Assembly (NCBI GenBank): GCA_040380145.1
Contig: JBEIJQ010000005.1
Coordinates: 1-43,975, forward strand
Length of the DNA stretch: 43,975 nucleotides
Direction of reading: 5' to 3'
From: JBEIJQ01 sp040380145
Lineage (GTDB): Bacteria; Bacteroidota; Bacteroidia; Chitinophagales; Saprospiraceae
The notes beneath the pieces were generated by a model. That model was not told where the DNA came from and did no database searches. It was given only the letters and a program-made list of their open reading frames with translations. Below are positions 1 through 8,411 of this stretch, one piece after another. Made by a program: the position numbers and the translations under genes. Numbering within the stretch: position 1 is the stretch's first letter; every line of letters begins with the position of its first letter.

Positions 1-90
1 CAAGTACCCAGACAACTTTTTTTCAAAAAAATTTCCGGAACCGCTTCTCTCCCCAACCCTCTCTGCAACCATTCTCTCTCGAACGGGACG

Positions 91-98
91 CAAAGGTA
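91..98 (-). promoter_or_regulatory. Leftward -7 promoter element for a gene beyond the left edge
   Basis: On the minus strand these bases read TACCTTTG, an exact match to the Bacteroidota -7 consensus TAnnTTTG. No convincing -33 TTTG is seen at the usual distance. The downstream gene would start left of base 1, so bases 1-90 would be its leader. It is divergent from the waaA promoter. Confidence 0.5.
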
Positions 99-130
99 AG
101 ACCACTTCCCGAAATTCCAAGAACTACTCC

Positions 131-164
131 AACTTTTTTTCAAAAAAGTTCTTGACTACCTTTG
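131..164 (+). promoter_or_regulatory. waaA promoter with an embedded T7/A6 palindrome
   Basis: TACCTTTG at 157-164 matches the Bacteroidota -7 consensus and lies 16 bases before the waaA ATG, so the leader is very short. Where the -33 element should be sits a perfect 9-base-arm palindrome (131-150, AACTTTTTT / AAAAAAGTT), which could be an operator or simply bendable AT-rich DNA. A near copy of its core lies at 15-31. Confidence 0.55.
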
Positions 165-180
165 CCCCATTATCTCCAAT

Positions 181-1461
181 ATGGTATTTTTTTACGATAT
201 AGTTTTGATTTTCTATCACTTGGGCATTCGCTTAGCCTCAGTGTTCAGCCCCAAAGCAAGGGCTTGGACGGTCGGGCGGCGCGGACAATGGGAACGGATC
301 CAACGCGAAATGGCCGCCGTACCTGCCGATATGCCCGTTGTCTGGATGCATTGTGCATCGGCAGGCGAATTCGAACAGGGACGTCCGATTTTGGAAAAAC
401 TCCGCGAGCAGCCCCGTAGGCTATATATGGTGCTGTCGTTTTATTCCCCATCTGGATTCGAGCAGTACAGGGAAACCAAACTGGCAGACAGCGTATATCT
501 TTTGCCTCCGGACGGAAGGAAACGTTCTAGACGTTTTTTGGAACTTATCCGGCCTTCAATGGCCTTGTTCGTCAAATACGAATTTTGGCACCATTACCTG
601 TCCGCTTTGACCGAAAAAGGGGTTCCCCATTTCTTGGTGGCGGGCATATTCAGATCGGAGCAGCGTTTTTTCAAACCTTGGGGAGGATTTTTTCTGAATG
701 ACTTGGCGGGATTCTACCTTTTGTTCGTACAAGATGCGGAATCGGAACACCTGTTGAGGCAAAACGGAATGGATCGGGTATGCATCGCGGGGGATCCCCG
801 GGTGGATCGTGTGTTGCAGCTGCCGGAAACTTCGTTTTCAGATCCCGTCACGGAACATTTTTCCAAGAGTGGACCGACCGTCGTGTGGGGCAGTAGTTGG
901 CCTGACGACGAAGAGCTGCTTGCTCAGGCACTGGAAGAAGACAGCGGAGCATTGGCGCACCTGCGCTGGATCGTGGTTCCGCACGAACCGACATCTGCCA
1001 ACGTCCTGGGCCTGATGAAGCGCTTTTCGGCTTGGGGCATACATCGGCACAGCGATGGTGCGGCTCCCGAAGCGTGTAGGATCTTGGTGGTGGACAGAAC
1101 GGGACTGCTTTCCAGATTGTATCGTTTCGCCCAATTCGCTTATGTGGGAGGCGGCTTTGGCAGGGGGATACACAATATATTGGAGCCGGCCGCTTATGGC
1201 CTGCCTGTCTTGTTCGGGCCGCGCCATCAAAAATTCGCAGAAGCTAGGCACTTGCTTGCACAAGGCGGCGTGTTCAGCGTACGGGACACCACATCACTCT
1301 TGAAGACTATAGATTTTTTGGGAAAAGATCCAGAAACATATCGCAAAGCCAGTTCCGCGTGCAGAACCTATCTGGAGAAGAACAGGGGCGCGGGCGAAAA
1401 GATCGCAGCAGAAGCCCTTCGGTTCATTTTTGATGGAGATAACGGCGGCGGAGCAGTTTGA
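181..1461 (+). CDS. waaA: 3-deoxy-D-manno-octulosonic acid (Kdo) transferase
   Basis: Inner-membrane glycosyltransferase that moves Kdo from CMP-Kdo onto lipid A precursor, the first core step of LPS assembly. The 426-residue product has the usual family length. It starts with a hydrophobic N-terminal anchor, carries the WMHCASAGEFEQG block typical of the N-terminal Kdo-transferase domain (about residues 53-65), and a C-terminal GT-B half with FAYVGGGFGRGIHNILEPAA, where glycine-rich and EPAAYG segments bind the nucleotide sugar. The ATG follows a clear -7 element by 16 bases. The 3' end overlaps the convergent hypothetical gene by 38 bases. Kdo supply in the same window comes from kdsD near 32 kb. 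Assignment is strong; whether one or two Kdo residues are added cannot be read from sequence. Confidence 0.95.
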   Translation: MVFFYDIVLIFYHLGIRLASVFSPKARAWTVGRRGQWERIQREMAAVPADMPVVWMHCASAGEFEQGRPILEKLREQPRRLYMVLSFYSPSGFEQYRETKLADSVYLLPPDGRKRSRRFLELIRPSMALFVKYEFWHHYLSALTEKGVPHFLVAGIFRSEQRFFKPWGGFFLNDLAGFYLLFVQDAESEHLLRQNGMDRVCIAGDPRVDRVLQLPETSFSDPVTEHFSKSGPTVVWGSSWPDDEELLAQALEEDSGALAHLRWIVVPHEPTSANVLGLMKRFSAWGIHRHSDGAAPEACRILVVDRTGLLSRLYRFAQFAYVGGGFGRGIHNILEPAAYGLPVLFGPRHQKFAEARHLLAQGGVFSVRDTTSLLKTIDFLGKDPETYRKASSACRTYLEKNRGAGEKIAAEALRFIFDGDNGGGAV

Positions 1462-2194
1462 TGAAAGATTGCAGCATGGGCCTCTTTTCCTCCTCCATCC
1501 AATCGAATTTGGCCAAAAGGTTAAGCCGTATGTATTCCCTTGCGGCTTCCAGATTGTCCAACCTGTTCAGTTCCGCTATGGCGGCATCGAACGCAACGTT
1601 ATCGTTTTTGAACAAGCTGCCGAGATACAACAATCGATCGTTGATGGAAAATTTGAGCTCAGAAATGGGCGATAAAGCCAATTTTTCCGAGATCTCGACG
1701 ATCGGCCCGAAATCGAACAATTTGTCGAAGTCGCTCACAGCAGAGACGGGTACCGGCGGGGCAACGGGTTTTGCCTCGACAGGCTTCGACTCTGGGGGAG
1801 TTGTTGGTCCACGATGAATTTTTTCGGTGGGGAAATCGCTCGGAGGGGACAGTGGCAAATCCTTGTGGGGGTTTTCCTTGGCAAGCGGTTGAACATCTTC
1901 CGAAACCGTTTTTTTCTCCACAGTTTCTTGTTCTGTGACGATGATGCGCTTCTTGGAAGGCTCCTGTGCTTGTTTGGGCTGCGCAGCGGGCGGTGGCGCT
2001 TCCGGGCGGGGGGGATCCGACTTGGTTTCCGCCATTGGAACTTCCACGAGCAGCGCATCGTACATTTCTCGGAGGTAATCCAGCATCAATGACTTTTCCA
2101 ACTGAGAGACCCGAACAGGATTTTGTTGAAATTCCGCGAAAAGTCGGTTGATTTTATGGAGCAGTTCTTCGGCGGATCGGATGTCCATATTCAT
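1424..2194 (-). CDS. Conserved-looking hypothetical protein with proline-rich linker
   Basis: A 256-residue protein of unknown function. Visible layout: a helical N-terminal segment of about 50 residues, a low-complexity linker rich in Pro, Glu and Lys (about residues 55-150), and a compact C-terminal helical domain of about 100 residues (from DFDKLFDFGPIVEIS to the end) with alternating hydrophobic and charged residues. No signal peptide or membrane segment is seen, so it is probably cytoplasmic; two helical domains on a flexible tether suggest a scaffold or adaptor (inference). A well-formed promoter lies directly upstream (2224-2254), which supports a real gene, and it is divergent from tdk. 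Its last 38 bases overlap the 3' end of waaA on the other strand. Confidence 0.8.
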   Translation of the reverse strand: MNMDIRSAEELLHKINRLFAEFQQNPVRVSQLEKSLMLDYLREMYDALLVEVPMAETKSDPPRPEAPPPAAQPKQAQEPSKKRIIVTEQETVEKKTVSEDVQPLAKENPHKDLPLSPPSDFPTEKIHRGPTTPPESKPVEAKPVAPPVPVSAVSDFDKLFDFGPIVEISEKLALSPISELKFSINDRLLYLGSLFKNDNVAFDAAIAELNRLDNLEAAREYIRLNLLAKFDWMEEEKRPMLQSFIKLLRRRYLHQK

Positions 2195-2223
2195 GGTTTA
2201 AAATTTGAAAAAAGTTTGCCCCA

Positions 2224-2254
2224 CAAAGTAAGGGGGGCAACGCGACATTTCAAA
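2224..2254 (-). promoter_or_regulatory. Promoter of the proline-rich hypothetical gene
   Basis: On the minus strand, a -33 TTTG (2251-2254) is followed after exactly 19 bases by TTACTTTG (2224-2231), one mismatch from TAnnTTTG. The start codon is 29 bases downstream. Spacing matches the Bacteroidota sigma-ABfr promoter rule. Confidence 0.55.
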
Positions 2255-2353
2255 AACAAAAACCGTATTCTTGCACCCGAACGCCCAACTTGCCCTGCCC
2301 GGAAAAAAGGAGGGCGATGAACACATCAACCAACGCAACCAAAAGCCAACCCC

Positions 2354-2938
2354 ATGTTTTTGGAACCCCATTTCAAGGGACAGCGAGCCGGCTGGATAGA
2401 AGTCATTTGCGGCTCCATGTTTTCCGGAAAAACGGAAGAGCTCATCCGTCGCCTCAAAAGAGCCAAGATCGCGCGCCAGCGAGTGGAAATATTCAAGCCG
2501 AAGATCGATACCCGCTACGATGAACAGAAAATCGTTTCGCACGATGCCAACCACATTTTGTCCACTCCGGTCGCCCACTCACGGGACTTGCTGGGGCTGA
2601 CCGAAAATGTGGAAGTCATCGGGATCGATGAAGCGCAGTTTTTCGATCTCGAACTGACGGAGGTTTGCCAAAGTTTGGCCATGCAGGGCGTTCGGGTCAT
2701 CGTGGCCGGCTTGGACATGGATTATCGCGGTGTTCCCTTTGGCCCGATACCGAACCTGTTGGCCGTGGCCGAATACATCACCAAGGTGCACGCCATTTGC
2801 CCGCACTGCGGAAATTTGGCCACCCATTCCTATCGGTTGGCCGAACAGAGCGGCACGATCCTGTTGGGCGAGAAAGAAAGCTACGAACCGAGATGTCGCG
2901 CCTGTTACGGAATGGGCAACATCTTGGATCTTCGATAA
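2354..2938 (+). CDS. tdk: Thymidine kinase (type II)
   Basis: Cytosolic salvage enzyme that phosphorylates thymidine with ATP to dTMP. The 194-residue protein is the normal size of the type II family. Walker A is GSMFSGKT (residues 20-27); the catalytic glutamate sits in GIDEAQFF (Glu93); the zinc-binding part shows two Cys pairs, CPHC (about residue 149) and CRAC (near the C-terminus), which hold the lasso domain. The start was chosen because only about 19 residues precede the P-loop, as in homologues. A possible weak -7 element (TATTCTTG, 2276-2283) lies upstream. It stands alone, divergent from the proline-rich hypothetical gene and convergent with recA, separated from recA by a stem-loop. 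Confidence 0.96.
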   Translation: MFLEPHFKGQRAGWIEVICGSMFSGKTEELIRRLKRAKIARQRVEIFKPKIDTRYDEQKIVSHDANHILSTPVAHSRDLLGLTENVEVIGIDEAQFFDLELTEVCQSLAMQGVRVIVAGLDMDYRGVPFGPIPNLLAVAEYITKVHAICPHCGNLATHSYRLAEQSGTILLGEKESYEPRCRACYGMGNILDLR

Positions 2939-2945
2939 AGCAGAT

Positions 2946-2988
2946 GCCGGCTCTCCGCACGAGGCAGAGAGCCGGCAACGGGCTTTTT
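2946..2988 (+). terminator. Stem-loop between tdk and recA
   Basis: A perfect 10-base inverted repeat (GCCGGCTCTC 2946-2955, GAGAGCCGGC 2967-2976) with an 11-base loop, followed by a short T5 run at 2984-2988. It suits termination of tdk; in the recA direction the T-run is poor. Confidence 0.65.
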
Positions 2989-3010
2989 CGAGGCAAGGAT
3001 CCGGCAAAGA

Positions 3011-4057
3011 TCAATCGTCGCCTTCTCCGGGAGCTGTTCCGATGATGTTCACATTGCCCGCAGCCACAGCATTTTTGATCTTGGCCTCGACTTCGGCGGC
3101 AACTTCCGGGTTGTCATCCATGAACTGCTTGGCCGCCTCCCGACCTTGGGCTATTTTGGTACCTTGGTAGCCGTACCACGCGCCGCTCTTGTCGAGCACG
3201 TTCAGTTCGACGCCCATATCCACGATCTCGCCGGACTTGGAGATACCCTTTCCATAGATGATATCGAAACTGGCCACGCGGAACGGCGGGGCGAGCTTGT
3301 TCTTGGCAACCTTGACCTTGACGTGGTTGCCGATCATGTTGCCCTCTTTGTCCTTGAGGGCAGAGCCGGACTTGCGGATGTCCAACCGTTGGGATGCGTA
3401 GAATTTGAGTGCGTTGCCGCCCGTGGTCGTTTCGGGGTTGCCGAACATCACGCCGATCTTTTCACGCAGCTGGTTGATGAAGATGCAGCAGCAGTTGGTC
3501 CTTCCGATGGTGCTGGTGAGCTTGCGCATGGCCTGCGACATCAGGCGGGCCTGCAGGCCGACCTTGGAGTCGCCCATCTCGCCCTCGATCTCGCTTCGGG
3601 GCACCAGGGCCGCCACGGAGTCGATCACGATGATGTCGATGGCGCCCGAACGGATGAGATGCTCCACGATCTCAAGGGCCTGTTCGCCGTGGTCCGGTTG
3701 GGAAAACACCAGTTCGTCCACCTTCACGCCGAGGTTTTGGGCGTAATAGCGGTCGAAAGCGTGTTCCGCGTCAATGAAAGCGGCCACGCCGCCGTTGCGC
3801 TGGCACTCGGCGATCGCATGGATCGCAACGGTCGTCTTGCCGGACGATTCGGGTCCGAAAATTTCGATGATGCGGCCCTTGGGGAAACCCTCCGTGCCGA
3901 GGGCAATGTCGAGACCTAGGGAACCGGTGGAAATGGCGTCCACCTTTTCGACCTGGCGGTCGCCGAGGCGCATGACCGTTCCCTTTCCGTAGGTTTTGTC
4001 CAAGCGATCCATGGTCGCTTGAAGAGATTTGAGTTTGGCTTCGCGTTCGTTGGACAT
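3011..4057 (-). CDS. recA: Recombinase RecA
   Basis: ATP-dependent strand-exchange protein that forms filaments on single-stranded DNA for homologous recombination and activates LexA-type autocleavage. At 348 residues it has standard length. Walker A GPESSGKTT lies at about residues 68-76, the second ATPase strand is IIVIDSVAALVP, and the DNA-binding loop region includes GVMFGNPETTTGGNALKFYAS. The N-terminus (MSNEREAKLKSLQ) and the acidic tail (GEGDD) are typical. It is transcribed alone from a -7 element at 4135-4142. The S24-type regulator near 10.5 kb is of the class whose self-cleavage RecA can stimulate, but no SOS box is evident upstream of recA. Confidence 0.98.
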   Translation of the reverse strand: MSNEREAKLKSLQATMDRLDKTYGKGTVMRLGDRQVEKVDAISTGSLGLDIALGTEGFPKGRIIEIFGPESSGKTTVAIHAIAECQRNGGVAAFIDAEHAFDRYYAQNLGVKVDELVFSQPDHGEQALEIVEHLIRSGAIDIIVIDSVAALVPRSEIEGEMGDSKVGLQARLMSQAMRKLTSTIGRTNCCCIFINQLREKIGVMFGNPETTTGGNALKFYASQRLDIRKSGSALKDKEGNMIGNHVKVKVAKNKLAPPFRVASFDIIYGKGISKSGEIVDMGVELNVLDKSGAWYGYQGTKIAQGREAAKQFMDDNPEVAAEVEAKIKNAVAAGNVNIIGTAPGEGDD

Positions 4058-4134
4058 GAGCGTTCTTTTGATGGTAATGAAATTTCAAGATCTGTTCGGC
4101 AATGTCGATTTCCTCTTTGCCGTCTTTCCAACCA

Positions 4135-4142
4135 CAAAGTTA
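4135..4142 (-). promoter_or_regulatory. recA -7 promoter element
   Basis: Reads TAACTTTG on the minus strand, matching TAnnTTTG, 77 bases before the recA ATG. A clear -33 TTTG is missing at 19-21 bases. A T8-CC-A7 dyad (4166-4182) lies just upstream. The rest of 4058-4381 holds no gene, only this promoter and the terminator at 4281-4315. Confidence 0.5.
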
Positions 4143-4280
4143 ACCAAAATGTTTCATGTTCTGGATTTTTTTTCCAAAAAAATTTGAGGAGACTCCGGTC
4201 TCGGGCTTGAAAAACGGTTGCGATCGTATCGGTTGCTGCATATATATACCTTTTTGGGGGCAAAAAGTAACCGTTCGGAC

Positions 4281-4315
4281 AAAAAAAAATCCCGACGTTG
4301 GAAGACGAGGGGATT
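4281..4315 (-). terminator. Intrinsic terminator of the 81-residue gene
   Basis: On the minus strand, arms 4306-4315 and 4289-4298 (AATCCCCTCG / CGTCGGGATT, with two mispairs) form a hairpin followed by a run of nine T residues (4281-4289). It lies 66 bases past the stop of the small gene at 4382. Confidence 0.6.
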
Positions 4316-4381
4316 CAATTTTTTTATAAAAAACTAATATTCAAAACATTGCAAAATGAGCCCGAGCGATTTTTTTTCAGC

Positions 4382-4627
4382 TCATGCATCGAAAGTTTCT
4401 CTTTCCAACCTGGTCGAACGACTGTATGCCAAAACCGCTTCCACCGCTGAAGGGGAAGGCTCCAACGACAGAGCCGGCAGCTGGGCCAAACTTTGGCGAA
4501 AGGTTTTGAACCGTTTGGACAATTCGACATCAGCTTCGAGGGCTTCTTCAATCTCGATGCTGGCGTACACGCCGGTTTCGTCATACAGGTACGACAGGAG
4601 GCTGCTATCGTTGATGAAGTTGGTCAT
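4382..4627 (-). CDS. Small acidic protein, anti-sigma-factor-like
   Basis: An 81-residue acidic protein without signal peptide or membrane helix. Its layout (FINDSSLLSYLYDE, then EIEEALEADVELSKRFK, then PSPSAVEAVLAYSR) resembles the short conserved Bacteroidota proteins with the pattern 'LYDE...I..AL..D..L......L......SPS..TV..IL.YS' that I would place with anti-sigma-like or regulatory proteins; this is from memory of the pattern and is not a firm family call. It has its own terminator and stands between recA and ribD, transcribed away from ribD. No sigma gene is adjacent. The reading frame is supported by its isolation in a gap and by the terminator. Confidence 0.7.
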   Translation of the reverse strand: MTNFINDSSLLSYLYDETGVYASIEIEEALEADVELSKRFKTFRQSLAQLPALSLEPSPSAVEAVLAYSRSTRLERETFDA

Positions 4628-4939
4628 AGGTCATACAGATTGATAATGATCGGAGTACATGGTTGCAAAACGAAAAACAAGAGAAAAACGCTGCCTGTGG
4701 AAAACGGATCGGTAATTTTGTGCCGGAACTTTTGCACACACCTTCCAAAATCCGATGCAAAACGGAAGAACCTACCGTATTATTGCATTTTTCGGAAAAA
4801 AATTTTTTTATACTGAAAAAAAAAACCGTATTCCGACAATAATTCGGACTTTTTTCAGCGAAATTTCACTGTTTAACCTGGCGCATCCCCGAAGACAGGT
4901 TGTTTTCGTCGGAACATGGCCACCTGCAAAACCACCGTC
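4628..4939. other. AT-rich intergenic region upstream of ribD
   Basis: About 310 bases with no convincing gene. It holds a possible rightward -7 element (TAATTTTG, 4713-4720) and several long A and T runs, including an A7/T7 stretch at 4796-4809. No FMN riboswitch-like conserved core was recognised. Confidence 0.5.
4713..4720 (+). promoter_or_regulatory. Candidate ribD -7 promoter element
   Basis: TAATTTTG matches TAnnTTTG exactly. The -33 region is poor (TGTG at 4696). It would give a leader of about 210 bases, so another promoter closer to ribD is possible. Confidence 0.35.
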
Positions 4940-6001
4940 ATGTCGATATTGCAACACGAGATTTTCATGCGCCGGGCATTCCTATTGGCCCGGCTCGGCA
5001 CCGGAAGGGTGGCCCCCAATCCCATGGTGGGCGCCGTGATCGTCCACGAGGGCCGTATCATCGGCGAAGGGTGGCACCGGCAGTATGGCAAGGCGCACGC
5101 AGAAGTCAACGCCGTGGCCTCGGTAAGGCCCGAGGACCGCACCCTGTTGTCGGCATCCACGCTGTATGTTTCGCTGGAACCTTGCTGCATCCACGGCAAT
5201 ACGCCGCCCTGTACCGATCTGGTGTTGCGCGAACGAATCCCGCGGGTGGTCGTTTCTTGCACGGACGACACCCCCGGCGTAGACGGGCTGGGTATCCGGA
5301 AACTGCGGGAGGCCGGCGTGGAGGTCATCGAGGGGATCTTGTCGGAAGAAGGCCGCTGGTTGGCGCGCAGACGCAATGTTTTTGTACGGGAGAAAAGACC
5401 CTATGTCATATTGAAGTGGGCGCAATCGGCCGATGGGTACATCGGCCGAGAGGGTGAACGGGTCTGGCTGACGGGCCCATTGGCGCAACGGCTTTCCCAT
5501 CGTTGGAGGACCGAAGAGGCGGCGATCCTCGTGGGCGCCAAAACCTTGACTGCGGATGATCCGGCCCTCACGGCGCGGCTTTGGCCGGGGCGTTCGCCCC
5601 TGCGCATCGGGCTCGATCTGAAAGGGCGTTCTACGGAAAATCTGCGGCTTTTCGACGGCTCGGCCCCTACCCTCTTGGTCGCAGGGCATATACGGCGGGA
5701 ACGGCCGTCTCATGTCGGACAGATTGTTTGGGAAAAGGGCCTTCCGTTCTCATGGACGCTTTTTTTGGAGCGACTGGCCGCAGAACACAAGATCCAGTCG
5801 CTGATCGTGGAAGGCGGCTCGGTCACGATCGGCGGTCTTTTGTCCGAAGGCCTTTGGGACGAAGCGCGGATTTTCACCGCCCCTGTAGCGCTGGGCAGCG
5901 GGATATCGGCGCCGTTGCTCTCCGGCGGGATCCTACTGGAAAGGCGCACTATGGGGCCGGACAGCCTGGAAATCTGGAAAAACGGCGATCGGGTTTTCTG
6001 A
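4940..6001 (+). CDS. ribD: Bifunctional riboflavin deaminase/reductase RibD
   Basis: Cytosolic enzyme of riboflavin synthesis: deaminates the pyrimidine intermediate from GTP cyclohydrolase II and then reduces its ribose. The N-terminal deaminase has the zinc motif HAEVNAV and the PCCIHGNTPPC block (Cys ligands and catalytic Glu); the C-terminal reductase begins near PYVILKWAQSADGYIG and includes VEGGSVTIGG. I chose the ATG at 4940 (353 residues) because MSILQHEIFMRRAFLLARLG aligns with the usual short N-terminus; an in-frame ATG at 4916 would add eight unusual residues. It ends 17 bases from the convergent rel gene. No other rib genes are present in the window. Confidence 0.95.
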   Translation: MSILQHEIFMRRAFLLARLGTGRVAPNPMVGAVIVHEGRIIGEGWHRQYGKAHAEVNAVASVRPEDRTLLSASTLYVSLEPCCIHGNTPPCTDLVLRERIPRVVVSCTDDTPGVDGLGIRKLREAGVEVIEGILSEEGRWLARRRNVFVREKRPYVILKWAQSADGYIGREGERVWLTGPLAQRLSHRWRTEEAAILVGAKTLTADDPALTARLWPGRSPLRIGLDLKGRSTENLRLFDGSAPTLLVAGHIRRERPSHVGQIVWEKGLPFSWTLFLERLAAEHKIQSLIVEGGSVTIGGLLSEGLWDEARIFTAPVALGSGISAPLLSGGILLERRTMGPDSLEIWKNGDRVF

Positions 6002-6018
6002 TCCGGCGCCTATTTCTA

Positions 6019-8250
6019 TCAATCCACGCGGGCCACTGAGTTGACCCCATCGATATCCTTGAGGGTCTTGATGAGGAGGTTGAGCTGATCGGTGTTGTTG
6101 ATGACCACGCTGATGAAGCCCTCGAAGTACCCTTCGTCACCGTCCATTTCGATACGGCGCATGTTGATCCTGAGCTGATTGGCGATGATATCGGTCAGAC
6201 GGCGCACCACGCCGAGGTCATCGATCCCCGTGATGCGCACCTTGGCAACGAAGGATGCGTCGAAACTGTCCACCCACTCGGCGCGCATTACCCGGTTGCC
6301 GAAAGTGGCCTGCAAGTGTTCGGCGTTGGGGCAGGTGGTCCGGTGGATGCGGATGCCGTTTTTGCCCACATATGCGAAGACCTGATCGCCGAGCACCGGA
6401 TTGCAGCAGGTGGCCAAGGAATGGGACAGGTTGCTGGCATCGTCACCGTTGATCAGCAAACGTGGCTTGCCCTTGAAAGTGCGGGGGGGCCGCACTGTCG
6501 GCTCGACCGGTTCGGCCCGATCGGGTTGCCCGTTGACCTTGATCGTTTCGGTGCGAATATTTTTGAGTTCGGCGAAGTTGACCCGCTCGTGGTACACCGC
6601 CAGATACAGTTCTAGGCGGCTGTTGTAACCGAAATGCTTGACGATGAGGTCGATGTTGTCTTCGAACGAAAGTTTGAGGTGTTTGATCTTGCGCTCGAGG
6701 GTTTCCTTGCCGAAATCGCCCATCCGGCGCATATCCTCGCGGAGGGCCTGGCGGATCTTCGACTTGGCGCGTCCGGTGACGACCACCCGCAGCCAAGACT
6801 CGGTGGGTTTTTGAGAGGGGTGGGTGATGATCTCCAACTGGTCGCCGTTTTGGAGCACTTGGCTCATGGGCACGCCCCGGCCGTTGATCTTGACGGATTT
6901 GCAGTGGAAACCCACCTGGGTGTGTATGTCGAAGGCGAAATCGAGGGCGGTGGCACCTTTGGGGAAGTAACGCATTTCGCCCTTGGGCGTGAACACGTAC
7001 ACCTCCTCGGCGAACAGGTCCGCCTTGAAATCGTTGAGAAAATCGATGGCATCCGGGCTGGGGTTTTCGAGCACCTCTCGGGCCCGGCTGAGCCAGCGTT
7101 CAAAAAGGTTGTCGGCACCCACGCCCTTGTATTTCCAGTGGGCCGCCACGCCTTTTTCGGCGATCTCGTCCATCCGTTTGGTACGGATCTGTACCTCCAC
7201 GAAACGGCCCTGGGGGCCCATCACGGTGGTATGGAGCGATTCGTATCCGTTGGGTTTGGGCAGGGAAATCCAATCCTTGAGGCGTTCTGGCACAGGTACG
7301 TAGATGTCCGAAATGATCGAGTACACATGCCAGCACTTGGATTTTTCTTGGTCCACCGGCACATCGATCACCACCCGGACGGCGAAAATATCGTAGATTT
7401 CTTCGAAGGGGATCTGTTTGGTCTTGACCTTGTTGGCAACGGATGTGATGGATTTGACCCGTCCGAAAATTTCGCCTTCGATCCCCCACTCGGCCAAACG
7501 GCTCTTGATCGGGGCGATGAACTTGCGCACATAGGCGTTGCGGTCGCGTTCTGTTTCCTCGAGCTTTTCGACCACATAGCGGTAGGCATCGGGATCGGTG
7601 ATGCTGAGTGCGAGGTCTTCCATTTCCGATTTGACGGCGTACAGGCCGAGGCGATGGGCCAGAGGCGCATATACAAAAGTGGCCTCGGCGGCGATCTTCA
7701 GCTGTTTTTCGCGGGGCATGGAGCCGATCGTGCGCATGTTGTGCAGGCGATCGGCCATTTTGATGAGCACCACCCGGACATCCTTGGCCAGGGTGAGCAG
7801 CACCTTTTTGAAATTTTCCGCTTGGTGGCTGTCGGGATTCAGCACTTCCTGGTCGGGATCGTCCTGTTCTTTTTCGATGGCCTTGGTGAACTTGGTGAGG
7901 CCGTCCACGATCAGGGCGATCTTGGGACCGAACTTGGCATCGATTTCCTTGAGGGAAATCTGCGTGTCCTCCACGACATCGTGCAAAAGGGCGGCCACCA
8001 CTGCGCGGGCGCCGAGCCCCAATTCCTCGGCGCAGATCCTGGCCACTTCGATGGGGTGCAAGATGTACGGCTCGCCGGTCTTGCGGTATTGCGCCTGGTG
8101 GGCTTCCACGGCCATTTCGTAAGCCAGACGGATCTGTTTTTTTTCTTCTTTGGTGAGCTCGACGTTGATCGAGCGCAGAAGTTTGCGGTACGCGCTTTGG
8201 ATCAGGCGCGACTCATCGGCATCGTAGGGCAGTGTTTTGTGTAAGAGCAT
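6019..8250 (-). CDS. rel: Bifunctional (p)ppGpp synthetase/hydrolase (Rel/SpoT family)
   Basis: Stringent-response enzyme that makes and degrades ppGpp. At 743 residues it has the full long-RSH layout: HD hydrolase domain with LLHDVVEDT and the later MADRLHNMRT; synthetase domain with GRVKSITSVANKVK and PKPNGYESLHTTV; TGS domain (VFTPKGEMRYFPKGATALDF); a C-terminal zinc-finger-like helical part with CCNPVLGD; and a final ACT domain ending at SVARVD. Both hydrolase and synthetase motifs look intact, so it is probably bifunctional. It stands alone on the minus strand, convergent with ribD and divergent from the WG-repeat gene. Symbols relA and spoT are also used for such single Bacteroidota genes. 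Confidence 0.95.
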   Translation of the reverse strand: MLLHKTLPYDADESRLIQSAYRKLLRSINVELTKEEKKQIRLAYEMAVEAHQAQYRKTGEPYILHPIEVARICAEELGLGARAVVAALLHDVVEDTQISLKEIDAKFGPKIALIVDGLTKFTKAIEKEQDDPDQEVLNPDSHQAENFKKVLLTLAKDVRVVLIKMADRLHNMRTIGSMPREKQLKIAAEATFVYAPLAHRLGLYAVKSEMEDLALSITDPDAYRYVVEKLEETERDRNAYVRKFIAPIKSRLAEWGIEGEIFGRVKSITSVANKVKTKQIPFEEIYDIFAVRVVIDVPVDQEKSKCWHVYSIISDIYVPVPERLKDWISLPKPNGYESLHTTVMGPQGRFVEVQIRTKRMDEIAEKGVAAHWKYKGVGADNLFERWLSRAREVLENPSPDAIDFLNDFKADLFAEEVYVFTPKGEMRYFPKGATALDFAFDIHTQVGFHCKSVKINGRGVPMSQVLQNGDQLEIITHPSQKPTESWLRVVVTGRAKSKIRQALREDMRRMGDFGKETLERKIKHLKLSFEDNIDLIVKHFGYNSRLELYLAVYHERVNFAELKNIRTETIKVNGQPDRAEPVEPTVRPPRTFKGKPRLLINGDDASNLSHSLATCCNPVLGDQVFAYVGKNGIRIHRTTCPNAEHLQATFGNRVMRAEWVDSFDASFVAKVRITGIDDLGVVRRLTDIIANQLRINMRRIEMDGDEGYFEGFISVVINNTDQLNLLIKTLKDIDGVNSVARVD

Positions 8251-8315
8251 GGCTTAGATTGTTCTGGTCGTCCGACAGCCGTGGCCGCAAACGGTGTTTT
8301 CGGCGATGAAGATAA

Positions 8316-8346
8316 TTTGTTTTTTTGGGACAATTCGCTACTTTTG
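8316..8346 (+). promoter_or_regulatory. Promoter of the WG-repeat protein gene
   Basis: The clearest promoter in the window: -33 TTTG (8316-8319), exactly 19 bases, then TACTTTTG (8339-8346), a full match to TAnnTTTG. The leader to the ATG at 8412 is about 60 bases and contains a T6-ATT-A7 stretch. Confidence 0.75.
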
Positions 8347-8411
8347 TCCATCACAGGACTTTGCCCTTTGTAAACCAGTTCTATTTATTTTTTATTAAAA
8401 AAAGATATTCC

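Noticed and set aside
4058..4134. SOS-box or LexA site upstream of recA
   Set aside because: No convincing palindromic operator was seen; only the -7 element and AT-rich tracts.
4685..4939. FMN riboswitch upstream of ribD
   Set aside because: The conserved junction sequences of the RFN element were not found; the region is mostly homopolymeric AT.
6634..8244. Long plus-strand open frame of 536 codons opposite rel
   Set aside because: It is antisense to a complete, well-recognised rel gene; its His/Asp/Gly-rich composition is the usual shadow of a GC-rich coding strand.
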